From contig NZ_CP033092.2 of assembly GCF_003697165.2 (NCBI RefSeq), forward strand, positions 62,001-126,000: a DNA stretch of 64,000 nucleotides. Direction: 5' to 3'. The notes beneath the pieces were generated by a model. That model was not told the origin of the DNA and searched no databases. It saw nothing but the letters and a program-made list of their open reading frames with translations. This DNA is from Escherichia coli DSM 30083 = JCM 1649 = ATCC 11775. Lineage in GTDB: Bacteria; Pseudomonadota; Gammaproteobacteria; Enterobacterales; Enterobacteriaceae. Made by a program: the position numbers and the translations under genes. Of this stretch, positions 30,238 through 39,896 are shown one piece after another (the first letter of the stretch is position 1; each line of letters opens with the position of its first letter).

Positions 30238-31263
30238 ATGAAAGCGTTATCCAAACTGAAAGCGGAAGAGGGCATCTGGATGACCGACGTTCCTGTACCG
30301 GAACTCGGGCATAACGATCTGCTGATTAAAATCCGTAAAACAGCCATCTGCGGGACTGACGTTCACATCTATAACTGGGATGAGTGGTCGCAAAAAACCA
30401 TCCCGGTGCCGATGGTCGTGGGCCATGAATATGTCGGTGAAGTGGTAGGTATTGGTCAGGAAGTGAAAGGCTTCAAGATTGGCGATCGCGTTTCTGGCGA
30501 AGGCCATATCACCTGCGGTCACTGTCGCAACTGTCGTGGCGGTCGTACCCATCTGTGCCGCAACACGATCGGCGTCGGTGTTAACCGTCCGGGCTGCTTC
30601 GCCGAGTATCTGGTGATTCCGGCGTTCAACGCCTTCAAAATCCCGGACAATATCTCCGACGACCTGGCTTCCATTTTTGATCCCTTCGGTAACGCTGTGC
30701 ATACCGCGCTGTCGTTCGATCTGGTTGGCGAGGATGTGCTGGTCTCTGGTGCAGGTCCGATAGGTATTATGGCTGCGGCGGTGGCGAAACACGTTGGTGC
30801 ACGCAATGTGGTGATCACTGATGTTAACGAATACCGCCTTGAGCTGGCACGCAAAATGGGTATCACCCGTGCGGTTAACGTCGCTAAAGAAAACCTTAAT
30901 GATGTGATGACAGAACTGGGCATGACCGAAGGCTTTGATGTCGGTCTGGAAATGTCCGGTGCGCCGCCAGCGTTTCGTACCATGCTCGACACCATGAACC
31001 ACGGCGGTCGTATTGCGATGCTGGGTATTCCACCGTCCGATATGTCTATCGACTGGACCAAAGTAATCTTTAAAGGCTTGTTCATTAAAGGTATTTACGG
31101 TCGTGAGATGTTTGAAACCTGGTACAAGATGGCGGCGCTGATTCAGTCTGGCCTCGATCTCTCGCCGATCATTACCCATCGTTTCTCTATCGATGATTTC
31201 CAGAAGGGCTTTGACGCTATGCGTTCGGGCCAGTCCGGGAAAGTTATTCTGAGCTGGGATTAA
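30238..31263 (+). CDS. tdh: L-threonine 3-dehydrogenase
   Basis: NAD+-dependent oxidation of threonine to 2-amino-3-oxobutyrate, the substrate of Kbl. It is a 341-residue zinc-dependent medium-chain dehydrogenase. The catalytic zinc Cys is in AICGTDVHIY (about 38), with GHEYVGEV following; the structural zinc cysteines are CGHCRNCRGGRTHLC (about 93-107); and the NAD fold is GAGPIGIMAAAVAKHVGA. The kbl-tdh operon ends in the terminator at 31273. Confidence 0.98.
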   Translation: MKALSKLKAEEGIWMTDVPVPELGHNDLLIKIRKTAICGTDVHIYNWDEWSQKTIPVPMVVGHEYVGEVVGIGQEVKGFKIGDRVSGEGHITCGHCRNCRGGRTHLCRNTIGVGVNRPGCFAEYLVIPAFNAFKIPDNISDDLASIFDPFGNAVHTALSFDLVGEDVLVSGAGPIGIMAAAVAKHVGARNVVITDVNEYRLELARKMGITRAVNVAKENLNDVMTELGMTEGFDVGLEMSGAPPAFRTMLDTMNHGGRIAMLGIPPSDMSIDWTKVIFKGLFIKGIYGREMFETWYKMAALIQSGLDLSPIITHRFSIDDFQKGFDAMRSGQSGKVILSWD

Positions 31264-31272
31264 CACGAACAA

Positions 31273-31294
31273 GGGCTGGTATTCCAGCCCTTTT
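31273..31294 (+). terminator. intrinsic terminator after kbl-tdh
   Basis: GGGCTGG and CCAGCCC form a 7-bp stem with a 4-base loop, followed by TTTT, starting ten bases past the tdh stop. Confidence 0.82.
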
Positions 31295-31501
31295 GCCTGA
31301 GGATAATCCGTTAAATATGTAAAATCCTGTCAGTGTAATCAAGATATCGTAATTGCGCTGATCTCTTATATAGCTGCTCTCATTATCTCTCTACCCTGAC
31401 GTGACTCTCTCACCGGTAAAAATAATATCTCACAGGCTTAATAGTTTCTTAATACAAAGCCTGTAAAACGTCAGGATAACTTCAGAGGTCGTCGGTAATT
31501 T

Positions 31502-32536
31502 ATGATGAACAGCACCAATAAACTTAGTGTTATTATTCCGTTATATAATGCGGGCGATGATTTCCGCACTTGTATGGAATCTTTAATTACGCAAACATGG
31601 ACTGCTCTGGAAATCATTATTATTAACGATGGTTCAACGGATAATTCTGTTGAAATAGCAAAGCATTACGCAGAAAACTATCCGCACGTTCGTTTGTTGC
31701 ATCAGGCGAATTCTGGCGCATCGGTGGCGCGTAATCGTGGGATTGAAGTGGCAACGGGAAAATATGTCGCTTTTGTCGATGCTGACGATGAGGTCTATCC
31801 CACCATGTACGAAACGCTGATGACCATGGCGTTAGAGGACGACCTCGACGTGGCGCAGTGCAACGCTGATTGGTGTTTTCGTGAAACGGGTGAAACCTGG
31901 CAATCCATCCCTACCGATCGCCTTCGCTCAACCGGTGTATTAACTGGTCCGGACTGGCTGCGGATGGGACTTTCTTCCCGCCGTTGGACACACGTGGTCT
32001 GGATGGGGGTTTATCGCCGCGATGTTATTGTTAAAAATAACATTAAATTTATTGCCGGATTACATCATCAGGATATTGTCTGGACAACAGAATTTATGTT
32101 TAACGCGCTGCGTGCGCGATATACCGAGCAATCATTATATAAATATTATCTGCATAATACGTCAGTGAGTCGGTTGCATAGACAAGGGAATAAAAACCTT
32201 AATTATCAACGTCACTATATTAAGATTACCCGCCTGCTGGAGAAATTAAATCGAAATTATGCCGACAAAATTACGATTTATCCGGAATTTCATCAGCAAA
32301 TAACTTACGAAGCATTGCGTGTTTGCCATGCGGTGCGCAAAGAGCCGGATATTATTACCCGCCAACGGATGATTGCTGAGATATTTACTTCCGGTATGTA
32401 TAAGCGCCTGATTACCAATGTGCGCAGCGTGAAGGTGGGTTACCAGGCGTTACTGTGGTCTTTCCGCTTATGGCAATGGCGCGACAAAACGCGGTCGCAC
32501 CATCGCATTACGCGTAGCGCCTTTAATTTGCGCTAG
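31502..32536 (+). CDS. waaH: LPS core glucuronosyltransferase WaaH
   Basis: A 344-residue GT2 protein (formerly YibD). E. coli WaaH adds glucuronic acid to the third heptose, mainly in low phosphate under PhoB control. The GT-A motifs are plain: SVIIPLYNAGDDF, IIINDGSTDNS, and the metal site FVDADDEVY (93-96). The C-terminus is basic (KTRSHHRITRSAFNLR). Two start codons are adjacent (MMNST). I looked for a Pho box in the 238-base upstream region and saw no convincing pair of CTGTCAT repeats. The 3' end overlaps convergent yibQ by 14 bases. Confidence 0.93.
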   Translation: MMNSTNKLSVIIPLYNAGDDFRTCMESLITQTWTALEIIIINDGSTDNSVEIAKHYAENYPHVRLLHQANSGASVARNRGIEVATGKYVAFVDADDEVYPTMYETLMTMALEDDLDVAQCNADWCFRETGETWQSIPTDRLRSTGVLTGPDWLRMGLSSRRWTHVVWMGVYRRDVIVKNNIKFIAGLHHQDIVWTTEFMFNALRARYTEQSLYKYYLHNTSVSRLHRQGNKNLNYQRHYIKITRLLEKLNRNYADKITIYPEFHQQITYEALRVCHAVRKEPDIITRQRMIAEIFTSGMYKRLITNVRSVKVGYQALLWSFRLWQWRDKTRSHHRITRSAFNLR

Positions 32537-33482
32537 CGTTAAGTTTTGCCGATTCGGGCTGTTTGCCCCAGCCTTGCCACTGATGCTGGAAGTAAACGAT
32601 CAGCGTGCTCTGGCTGATGCTTTCGCTTAATACTTCAAAGAAGCGATTAGCATAAACAGGTTCTATCGGCTTCTTCGGTTTGCACAGCTTCACGCCACGG
32701 AATGGATTACGCGGTGTGTCGGGCACAGTGTTTTTCGGCGGTGTAGACGTATCAACCTGCGGTTCATTCAACAAGCTGCTGGCTTTCACCAGCGTAATGT
32801 CTGGCGGCAGGTTATAAACCATCTGTTGTAGCACGCGTACCGTTGAAGGGTGAGGATGTCCAATGGCAATGGTTGAACCGTTGCGACGTGCCAGGTCAAT
32901 TGCGCGATTAAATTGCATACGGATGTCCGCTTCATTTTGCGAATCGTCGAGGAACACCTTCCGTTTGATCACCTTCACGCCAGTGCCTTGCGCGGCGCGC
33001 ATCGCCTGGGTATTACCGATGGTTACGCTGTCGAGGAAGTAAAGATTGTAACGCTCCAGCGCCTGCATCACTTTCTGCATACCAAACAGGTTAGAGGTCA
33101 TCTTGCTGCCCATGTGGTTGTTGATCCCCACGGCATAGGGCACGTTATTGACCGCACTACGAATAATGCGCTCAATTTCGTCGCTGCTCATCTCCGGGCG
33201 TAGCGTATTTTTCTCCAGCGGCTGTTTACTCAGTGGTGCCATCGGTAGATGAATCAACACTTCGTGACCGCTGTTATGTGCTTTGGTCGCCATCTCTCTG
33301 GCGTGCGGTGAATCGGGTAATACAGCGACGGAGATAGCGGAAGGCATCGCCAGCACCTGGTTTTCGTTGTGCGGGCGATACCCAAAATCATCAATGACGA
33401 TGGCAAGTTTGCCAGCAATTACGGGGGAGGAGAGCGCCAACAGAGCGGCAAATGCAAGAACGTTACGACGAAATGGAAACAA
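32523..33482 (-). CDS. yibQ: divergent polysaccharide deacetylase family protein YibQ
   Basis: 319 residues with a Sec signal peptide (MFPFRRNVLAFAALLALSSP, cleavage near VIA-G) leading straight into the deacetylase fold: KLAIVIDDFGYRP with the metal Asp pair, VLIHLPMAP, and AIGHPHPST near 217-225. The family (DUF610-type) is predicted to act on envelope polysaccharide in the periplasm; no substrate is known. It begins three bases after the envC stop, in the gpmI-envC-yibQ operon, so it may share a cell-wall role (inference). Confidence 0.92.
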   Translation of the reverse strand: MFPFRRNVLAFAALLALSSPVIAGKLAIVIDDFGYRPHNENQVLAMPSAISVAVLPDSPHAREMATKAHNSGHEVLIHLPMAPLSKQPLEKNTLRPEMSSDEIERIIRSAVNNVPYAVGINNHMGSKMTSNLFGMQKVMQALERYNLYFLDSVTIGNTQAMRAAQGTGVKVIKRKVFLDDSQNEADIRMQFNRAIDLARRNGSTIAIGHPHPSTVRVLQQMVYNLPPDITLVKASSLLNEPQVDTSTPPKNTVPDTPRNPFRGVKLCKPKKPIEPVYANRFFEVLSESISQSTLIVYFQHQWQGWGKQPESAKLNASAN

Positions 33483-33485
33483 AAC

Positions 33486-34745
33486 TTATCTTCCCAACCA
33501 CGGCTGTGGATTGACCGCCTGACCCTGGCGGCGAATTTCGAAATAGAGTGAAGGCCGACCCTGACCGCCACTGCTGCCCACCAGTGCAATTGGCTGGCCC
33601 GCGCGAACCTGCGAACCAACGCTCACCAGTGCGCTCTGATTATAGCCGTAAAGACTCATGTCGCCTTTACCATGCTCAACCACCACCACCAGACCGTAGC
33701 CTTGCAGCCAGTCAGCCAGAATCACCCGGCCGTCGGCAATCGCTTTAACTTCAGTACCTTCAGAGGCACCAATCACCATCCCTTTCCAGCGTAATTCACC
33801 CTGTAGCTGTTCGCCATAGCGATGCAGCGTCGGCCCGCGAACTGGCCAGAATGCCTGACCGCGCGGTGCGCCCAGACCACCGGTACGGGACATCAGCGAT
33901 TTTTCGCTTTCGGTCGGCTTGTAGGTGGTGCCTTTGCGCGTCGCTTCTTTCTGGCGGTCGCGAACCGCCTGGGCTTCGCGCGCTTCACGTTCAGCACGCG
34001 CTTTCGCCGCGGCTTCCGCACGGGCAATGCTGTTACGCAGACGGGATTCGTTGGCGCGCAGCTCGCTCAACTGTTGCTGACCTTGCTGGATGGAAGACTC
34101 CAGCCCTGCCAGTGTTTTCTTACGCTCGCTCAACGCCTGGGTCAGCTTCGCCTGTTGGGCGCGCTGCTCATATAAAAGCGTTTGTTGCTCGCTCTGTTTC
34201 TCTTCCAGTTCGGCACGCTGCATAGCGACTTCTTCACGCGTTTGTTTCAACTGAGCAATGGTTTCTTGTCGCGCCTGGTTGAGATAGCCGAAATAAGCCT
34301 GTAACCGCTGCCCACGCTGGCTTTCTTCACCGCTGAGAATCAGCTGAATACCGGTATGTTCACCCTGACGAAACGCGGCATCCAGTTGCGCGGCGAGGCT
34401 GCGCTCCTGGGCGGCTTTTTGCTGCTCTAGTTTGGCAATCGACGCGTTCATCTCATCAATCTGTTTATTCAGTTGATTAAGCGTGTTTTGCGTTTCGCGC
34501 AGTTTACGGGTGGCTTCAGAGATCGCTTCTTCCTGCTTTTTCAATTGTGCGAGCAGGCTTGCGCGTTGTTGTTGCTTTTGGCGTACCGCGCGCTCTTTCG
34601 CGGCGATGTCAGCCTGAATGGATTTGAGTTGGTCACGCTCATCCGCGTGGGCGGAAAAGGCGCACAACAATACGCCAGCGCTCAGAACGCTGGCGTAGAT
34701 GATGGGCCTGATTGCAAACCTGCGCGGTTTCACGGCCCGTGTCAT
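33486..34745 (-). CDS. envC: murein hydrolase activator EnvC
   Basis: A 419-residue periplasmic protein that activates the amidases AmiA and AmiB at the septum under FtsEX control. It has a signal peptide (about 1-34, ending FSAHA-DER), then a long coiled coil (about 35-275) and a C-terminal LytM domain. The LytM domain is degenerate: in place of the zinc-binding HxH it reads SLYFEIRRQGQAVNPQPWL, in line with an activator and not an enzyme. The start MTRAVKPRRF (34745) is the family start; eight codons further up are open. Confidence 0.96.
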   Translation of the reverse strand: MTRAVKPRRFAIRPIIYASVLSAGVLLCAFSAHADERDQLKSIQADIAAKERAVRQKQQQRASLLAQLKKQEEAISEATRKLRETQNTLNQLNKQIDEMNASIAKLEQQKAAQERSLAAQLDAAFRQGEHTGIQLILSGEESQRGQRLQAYFGYLNQARQETIAQLKQTREEVAMQRAELEEKQSEQQTLLYEQRAQQAKLTQALSERKKTLAGLESSIQQGQQQLSELRANESRLRNSIARAEAAAKARAEREAREAQAVRDRQKEATRKGTTYKPTESEKSLMSRTGGLGAPRGQAFWPVRGPTLHRYGEQLQGELRWKGMVIGASEGTEVKAIADGRVILADWLQGYGLVVVVEHGKGDMSLYGYNQSALVSVGSQVRAGQPIALVGSSGGQGRPSLYFEIRRQGQAVNPQPWLGR

Positions 34746-34778
34746 GGTATTAATCGCCTTTCCCCTCATGGGGAGGGA

Positions 34779-36323
34779 TTATTCCACGATGAACAGCGGC
34801 TTACCAGTCATCTCTTGCGGGATTTCCATACCCATCAGCGACAACATGGTCGGCGCGATGTCAGAAAGTTTGCCGCCTTCAACCGCTTTCACGTTCTTAT
34901 CACCAACGTAAATCAGCGGAACTGGCAGGTTGGTGTGTGCTGTGTGTGCCTGACCCGTTGCCGGATCGCGCATCTGTTCAGCGTTACCGTGGTCAGCGGT
35001 GATCAGCAGTTGTCCACCCACGGACTCAACCGCTTTCGCGACTTCTTCCACGCAGTGATCCAGCGCTTCAACCGCTTTAACCGCCGCTTCCATCACCCCG
35101 GTGTGACCTACCATGTCGCCGTTCGGATAGTTACAGATAATGGTGTCGTATTTGCCGCTCTTGATTGCCGCAACCAGTTTTTCGGTCAGCTCTGCGGAGC
35201 TCATTTCCGGTTGCAGATCGTAGGTAGCCACTTTCGGTGAGTTGATCAGAATGCGATCTTCGCCTTTGAACGACTCTTCTACGCCACCGTTGAAGAAGAA
35301 AGTAACGTGGGCATATTTTTCGGTTTCGGAAATACGCAGCTGAGTTTTGTCGTTTTTCGCCATCCACTCGCCGAAGGTGTTAACCAGGGAAGCGGGTGGG
35401 TAAGCCACTGCGGTTTTGATGTCGGCAGCGTATTCGGTCAGCATCACGAAATCGACGTTAACCACTTTCTTACGCGCGAAGCCATCGAAATCAGCGTTCA
35501 CGAAAGCACGAGTGATTTCACGCGCGCGGTCAGCACGGAAGTTCATGAAAATCAGCGCATCGCCGTCTTCCATTGCCGCATCTGGCTGACCTTCTGCACG
35601 AATAACGGTCGCTTTCACGAACTCGTCGTTTTCGTCGCGAGCATAAGCAGCCTGCAAACCGGCAACGGCGGTATCGGCCTGGAACTCACCTTGCGCCAGA
35701 GTCAGCAGGTCATAAGCTTTTTCAACGCGATCCCAACGGTTATCGCGGTCCATCGCGTAGTAACGACCAATGATGGACGCTACGCGGCCTTTACCCAGCG
35801 CGGCAAATTTCTCTTCGAATTTTTTCAGCGAGGATTCAGCACTGCGCGGCGGAGTGTCGCGACCGTCAAGGAATGCGTGTAGGTAGATTTTTTCTGCGCC
35901 GCGTTCAGCTGCCAGTTCTACCATCGCCATGATGTGATCTTCGTGGCTGTGTACACCACCTGCGGAGAGCAGACCCATAATGTGTACTGCTTTGCCTGCG
36001 TTTTTCGCTTTATCTACTGCACCAGTCAACACCGGATTAGCAAAGAAAGCGCGATCTTTGATTTCAACGTCCAGACGAGTCAGGTCCTGATACACGATGC
36101 GGCCGGCACCCAGGTTAACGTGGCCTACTTCGGAGTTGCCCATCTGACGGTCAGGCAGACCGACTTCCAAACCGGAAGCGTCGATCAGGGTATGCGGACG
36201 ATTGGCCCACAGTGCATCCATTACCGGGGTTTTAGCACTAAAAATGGCGTTATCCTGCTGTTCTTCGCGATAGCCATAGCCATCCAGAATCACCAGTACC
36301 ATAGGTTTTTTAGAAACCGACAT
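34779..36323 (-). CDS. gpmI: 2,3-bisphosphoglycerate-independent phosphoglycerate mutase
   Basis: Interconverts 3- and 2-phosphoglycerate in glycolysis using two Mn2+ ions and a phosphoserine intermediate. It is 514 residues of the alkaline-phosphatase fold. The metal Asp is in VILDGYGYRE (about 14), the nucleophile Ser64 is in QMGNSEVGHVN, and the metal site ITADHGNAEQM lies near residues 445-455. The open frame runs 48 codons further upstream, but the start is MSVSKKPMVLV. It is the first gene of gpmI-envC-yibQ and is divergent from yibN. Confidence 0.97.
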   Translation of the reverse strand: MSVSKKPMVLVILDGYGYREEQQDNAIFSAKTPVMDALWANRPHTLIDASGLEVGLPDRQMGNSEVGHVNLGAGRIVYQDLTRLDVEIKDRAFFANPVLTGAVDKAKNAGKAVHIMGLLSAGGVHSHEDHIMAMVELAAERGAEKIYLHAFLDGRDTPPRSAESSLKKFEEKFAALGKGRVASIIGRYYAMDRDNRWDRVEKAYDLLTLAQGEFQADTAVAGLQAAYARDENDEFVKATVIRAEGQPDAAMEDGDALIFMNFRADRAREITRAFVNADFDGFARKKVVNVDFVMLTEYAADIKTAVAYPPASLVNTFGEWMAKNDKTQLRISETEKYAHVTFFFNGGVEESFKGEDRILINSPKVATYDLQPEMSSAELTEKLVAAIKSGKYDTIICNYPNGDMVGHTGVMEAAVKAVEALDHCVEEVAKAVESVGGQLLITADHGNAEQMRDPATGQAHTAHTNLPVPLIYVGDKNVKAVEGGKLSDIAPTMLSLMGMEIPQEMTGKPLFIVE

Positions 36324-36567
36324 TGCGACAACCTCATACTCAAGAGTCAAAATTTGCGTAATTTTACTACAGCTGAATCGATAAAATAGCCTCTGAAGAT
36401 CAAAATATACGACCGCTCGCGGCAAGCAGATGCCAGATTTACGCTTTTTTTTCGTAGCGCCCCGCAAAATTGCATTCCAGTTAACGCGCTGGCTGTATTT
36501 GCCGCACTGCGCAGGTATACTCCTTTCCTGGTTTTTTTAATCACTACGTCGGGAGTTGTTACCCCCC

Positions 36568-36999
36568 ATGCAAGAAATTATGCAATTTGTTGGCCGTCAT
36601 CCCATACTGAGTATCGCCTGGATCGCGTTACTGGTGGCGGTTCTTGTGACTACGTTTAAGAGCCTGACCTCGAAAGTGAAGGTGATTACTCGTGGTGAAG
36701 CTACGCGTCTGATCAACAAAGAAGACGCTGTGGTTGTGGATTTACGTCAGCGTGATGACTTCCGTAAAGGCCATATCGCAGGTTCTATCAACCTGTTGCC
36801 GAGCGAAATCAAAGCCAACAATGTTGGTGAGCTTGAGAAGCACAAAGACAAACCGGTTATCGTGGTAGATGGTTCTGGCATGCAGTGCCAGGAGCCTGCA
36901 AACGCGCTGACGAAAGCTGGTTTTGCGCAAGTATTCGTACTGAAAGAAGGCGTCGCTGGCTGGGCTGGCGAAAACTTGCCTTTGGTGCGCGGCAAATAA
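36568..36999 (+). CDS. yibN: membrane-anchored rhodanese-like protein YibN
   Basis: 143 residues: a single N-terminal membrane span (about 12-30, [18 protein letters not shown]), then a rhodanese domain facing the cytoplasm ([20 protein letters not shown]). The candidate active-site Cys is in [12 protein letters not shown]; the loop departs from the classical CxxGxR form. The start is at MQEIMQF (36568), with GGGAGTTG about 12 bases upstream. It leads into grxC, secB, gpsA and cysE in the same direction. Confidence 0.93.
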
Positions 37000-37139
37000 T
37001 TTACCTGCCGTTTTTCATGATGCAGGCCGTTAGCTGCAATTAGGCCCCCAGCGACTTATTGATATAAGCTTCTGGGGACACTCCATTTTGCTGCCGCCCT
37101 GCAACATGAAATTTCAGGGTAAAAAACAGGAGCTAATTT

Positions 37140-37391
37140 ATGGCCAATGTTGAAATCTATACCAAAGAAACCTGCCCGTATTGCCATCGTGCAAAAGCAC
37201 TGCTGAGCAGCAAGGGCGTGAGTTTTCAGGAGTTGCCGATCGATGGCAATGCCGCTAAGCGTGAAGAGATGATCAAACGCAGCGGTCGCACTACGGTTCC
37301 ACAGATTTTTATTGACGCACAGCACATTGGTGGCTGTGATGACTTGTATGCATTGGATGCACGTGGTGGACTGGATCCCCTGCTGAAATAA
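37140..37391 (+). CDS. grxC: glutaredoxin 3
   Basis: An 83-residue glutathione-dependent thiol-disulfide oxidoreductase. The active site CPYC is at residues 12-15, the cis-Pro is in RTTVPQIFID, and the GG pair is in HIGGCDDLYAL. The AGGAGC ribosome site is seven bases upstream. It is in the yibN-grxC-secB-gpsA-cysE gene row. Confidence 0.97.
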   Translation: MANVEIYTKETCPYCHRAKALLSSKGVSFQELPIDGNAAKREEMIKRSGRTTVPQIFIDAQHIGGCDDLYALDARGGLDPLLK

Positions 37392-37454
37392 CGTGTGAAC
37401 GTTGGCATTACATTGCGCAGTATTTTAAGGACAACACTTAAGGGTTTTCTACAC

Positions 37455-37922
37455 ATGTCAGAACAAAACAACACCGAAATGACTTTCCAGATCCAACGTA
37501 TTTATACCAAGGATATTTCTTTCGAAGCGCCGAACGCGCCGCACGTTTTCCAGAAAGATTGGCAACCAGAAGTTAAACTTGATCTGGATACGGCATCTAC
37601 TCAACTGGCAGATGACGTTTACGAAGTGGTACTGCGTGTTACCGTAACGGCCTCCCTGGGCGAAGAAACCGCGTTCCTGTGTGAAGTTCAGCAGGGCGGT
37701 ATTTTCTCCATCGCGGGTATCGAAGGCACCCAGATGGCACATTGCCTGGGCGCATACTGCCCGAACATTCTGTTCCCGTATGCTCGTGAGTGCATCACCA
37801 GCATGGTATCCCGCGGTACATTCCCGCAACTGAACCTTGCGCCGGTTAACTTCGATGCGCTGTTCATGAACTATTTGCAGCAGCAGGCTGGCGAAGGTAC
37901 TGAAGAACATCAGGATGCCTGA
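37455..37922 (+). CDS. secB: protein-export chaperone SecB
   Basis: A 155-residue tetrameric chaperone that keeps precursors unfolded and delivers them to SecA. It starts [20 protein letters not shown]; the conserved strand [10 protein letters not shown] appears as [12 protein letters not shown], with the C-terminal LFMNYLQQQ helix before an acidic tail. The open frame extends 20 codons upstream but the start is 37455. The stop overlaps the gpsA start (ATGA), giving coupled translation. Confidence 0.97.
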
Positions 37923-38941
37923 TGAACCAACGTAATGCTTCAATGACTGTGATCGGTGCCGGCTCGTACGGCACCGCTCTTGCCATTACCCTGGCAAGAA
38001 ATGGCCACGAGGTTGTCCTCTGGGGCCATGACCCTGAACATATCGCAACGCTTGAACGCGACCGCTGTAACGCCGCGTTTCTCCCCGATGTGCCTTTTCC
38101 CGATACGCTCCATCTTGAAAGCGATCTCGCCACTGCGCTGGCAGCCAGCCGTAATATTCTCGTCGTCGTACCCAGCCATGTCTTTGGTGAAGTGCTGCGC
38201 CAGATTAAACCGCTGATGCGTCCTGATGCGCGTCTGGTGTGGGCGACCAAAGGGCTGGAAGCAGAAACCGGACGTCTGTTACAGGACGTGGCGCGTGAGG
38301 CCTTAGGCGATCAAATTCCGCTGGCGGTTATCTCTGGCCCAACGTTTGCGAAAGAACTGGCGGCAGGTTTACCGACGGCCATTTCGCTGGCCTCGACGGA
38401 CCAGACCTTTGCCGATGACCTCCAGCAATTGCTGCACTGTGGCAAAAGTTTCCGCGTTTACAGCAACCCGGATTTCATCGGTGTGCAGCTTGGCGGCGCG
38501 GTGAAAAACGTCATTGCCATTGGCGCGGGGATGTCCGACGGTATCGGTTTTGGCGCGAATGCGCGTACGGCGCTGATCACTCGTGGGCTGGCTGAGATGT
38601 CGCGTCTTGGCGCGGCGCTGGGTGCCGATCCTGCCACCTTTATGGGCATGGCGGGGCTGGGCGATCTGGTGCTTACCTGTACCGACAACCAGTCGCGTAA
38701 CCGCCGTTTTGGCATGATGCTCGGTCAGGGCATGGATGTACAAAGCGCGCAGGAGAAAATTGGTCAAGTGGTGGAAGGCTACCGCAATACGAAAGAAGTC
38801 CGCGAACTGGCGCATCGCTTCGGCGTTGAAATGCCAATAACCGAGGAAATTTATCAAGTATTATATTGCGGAAAAAACGCGCGCGAGGCAGCATTGACTT
38901 TACTAGGTCGTGCACGCAAGGACGAGCGCAGCAGCCACTAA
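37922..38941 (+). CDS. gpsA: sn-glycerol-3-phosphate dehydrogenase [NAD(P)+]
   Basis: Makes glycerol-3-phosphate from dihydroxyacetone phosphate for phospholipid synthesis. It is 339 residues: nucleotide site GAGSYGTALAITLARNGH (13-30), the catalytic Lys region GGAVKNVIAIGAGMSDGIGFG, and NARTALITRGLAEM. It overlaps secB by one base at the ATG, and cysE follows after 79 bases. Confidence 0.98.
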   Translation: MNQRNASMTVIGAGSYGTALAITLARNGHEVVLWGHDPEHIATLERDRCNAAFLPDVPFPDTLHLESDLATALAASRNILVVVPSHVFGEVLRQIKPLMRPDARLVWATKGLEAETGRLLQDVAREALGDQIPLAVISGPTFAKELAAGLPTAISLASTDQTFADDLQQLLHCGKSFRVYSNPDFIGVQLGGAVKNVIAIGAGMSDGIGFGANARTALITRGLAEMSRLGAALGADPATFMGMAGLGDLVLTCTDNQSRNRRFGMMLGQGMDVQSAQEKIGQVVEGYRNTKEVRELAHRFGVEMPITEEIYQVLYCGKNAREAALTLLGRARKDERSSH

Positions 38942-39020
38942 ACCCAGGGAACCTTTGTTACCACTATGACCCGGCCCGCGCAGAACGGGTCGGTCATTAT
39001 CTTATCGTGTGGAGTAAGCA

Positions 39021-39842
39021 ATGTCGTGTGAAGAACTGGAAATTGTCTGGAACAATATTAAAGCTGAAGCCAGAACGCTGGCGGACTGTGAGCCAATGCT
39101 GGCCAGTTTTTACCACGCGACGCTACTCAAGCACGAAAACCTTGGCAGTGCACTGAGCTACATGCTGGCGAACAAGCTGTCATCGCCCATTATGCCGGCT
39201 ATTGCTATCCGTGAAGTGGTGGAAGAAGCCTACGCCGCCGACCCGGAAATGATCGCCTCTGCGGCCTGTGATATTCAGGCGGTGCGTACCCGTGACCCGG
39301 CGGTGGATAAATACTCAACCCCGTTGCTATATCTGAAGGGTTTTCATGCTTTGCAGGCGTATCGCATCGGTCACTGGTTGTGGAATCAGGGCCGTCGCGC
39401 GCTGGCTATTTTTCTACAAAACCAGGTCTCTGTAACGTTCCAGGTTGATATACACCCGGCAGCAAAAATTGGTCGCGGTATCATGCTCGACCACGCGACA
39501 GGCATCGTCGTTGGTGAAACGGCGGTGATTGAAAACGACGTATCGATTCTGCAATCCGTTACCCTTGGCGGTACGGGTAAATCTGGCGGAGACCGTCACC
39601 CGAAAATTCGTGAAGGCGTGATGATTGGCGCAGGCGCGAAAATTCTCGGTAATATTGAAGTTGGGCGCGGCGCGAAGATTGGCGCAGGTTCCGTGGTGCT
39701 GCAACCGGTGCCGCCGCACACTACTGCCGCTGGCGTTCCGGCACGCATTGTCGGCAAGCCGGATAGCGATAAACCGTCAATGGATATGGATCAGCATTTC
39801 AACGGCATTAACCATACGTTTGAGTATGGTGATGGGATCTGA
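39021..39842 (+). CDS. cysE: serine O-acetyltransferase
   Basis: First committed step of cysteine synthesis: acetyl-CoA plus serine gives O-acetylserine. It is feedback-inhibited by cysteine and forms the cysteine synthase complex with CysK through its C-terminal Ile. It is 273 residues: a helical N-terminal half and a left-handed beta-helix of hexapeptide repeats (about 140-235). The catalytic His is in GIMLDHATGIVVGET (about 158), and the protein ends in GDGI as required for CysK docking. Confidence 0.98.
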   Translation: MSCEELEIVWNNIKAEARTLADCEPMLASFYHATLLKHENLGSALSYMLANKLSSPIMPAIAIREVVEEAYAADPEMIASAACDIQAVRTRDPAVDKYSTPLLYLKGFHALQAYRIGHWLWNQGRRALAIFLQNQVSVTFQVDIHPAAKIGRGIMLDHATGIVVGETAVIENDVSILQSVTLGGTGKSGGDRHPKIREGVMIGAGAKILGNIEVGRGAKIGAGSVVLQPVPPHTTAAGVPARIVGKPDSDKPSMDMDQHFNGINHTFEYGDGI

Positions 39843-39856
39843 CATTCTGTGATCGT

Positions 39857-39890
39857 GCCGGATGCGGCGTGAACGCCTTATCCGGCCTAC
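39857..39890. repeat. single REP element
   Basis: GCCGGATGCGGCG ... CCTTATCCGGCCTAC is one canonical REP unit between the convergent cysE and trmL stop codons. Such elements stabilise upstream mRNA and can bind gyrase or IHF when arranged as BIMEs. Confidence 0.9.
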
Positions 39891-39896
39891 CGCATC

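Noticed and set aside
29056..31272. Two long open frames opposite kbl (384 codons) and tdh (341 codons)
   Set aside because: Both mirror certain genes in the same codon register and show no recognisable domain.
31322..31345. CTGTCAGTGTAATCAAGAT as a Pho box for waaH
   Set aside because: Only the first half resembles CTGTCAT; the second repeat four bases later is absent. Phosphate control of waaH is known from the literature, but I cannot place the site.
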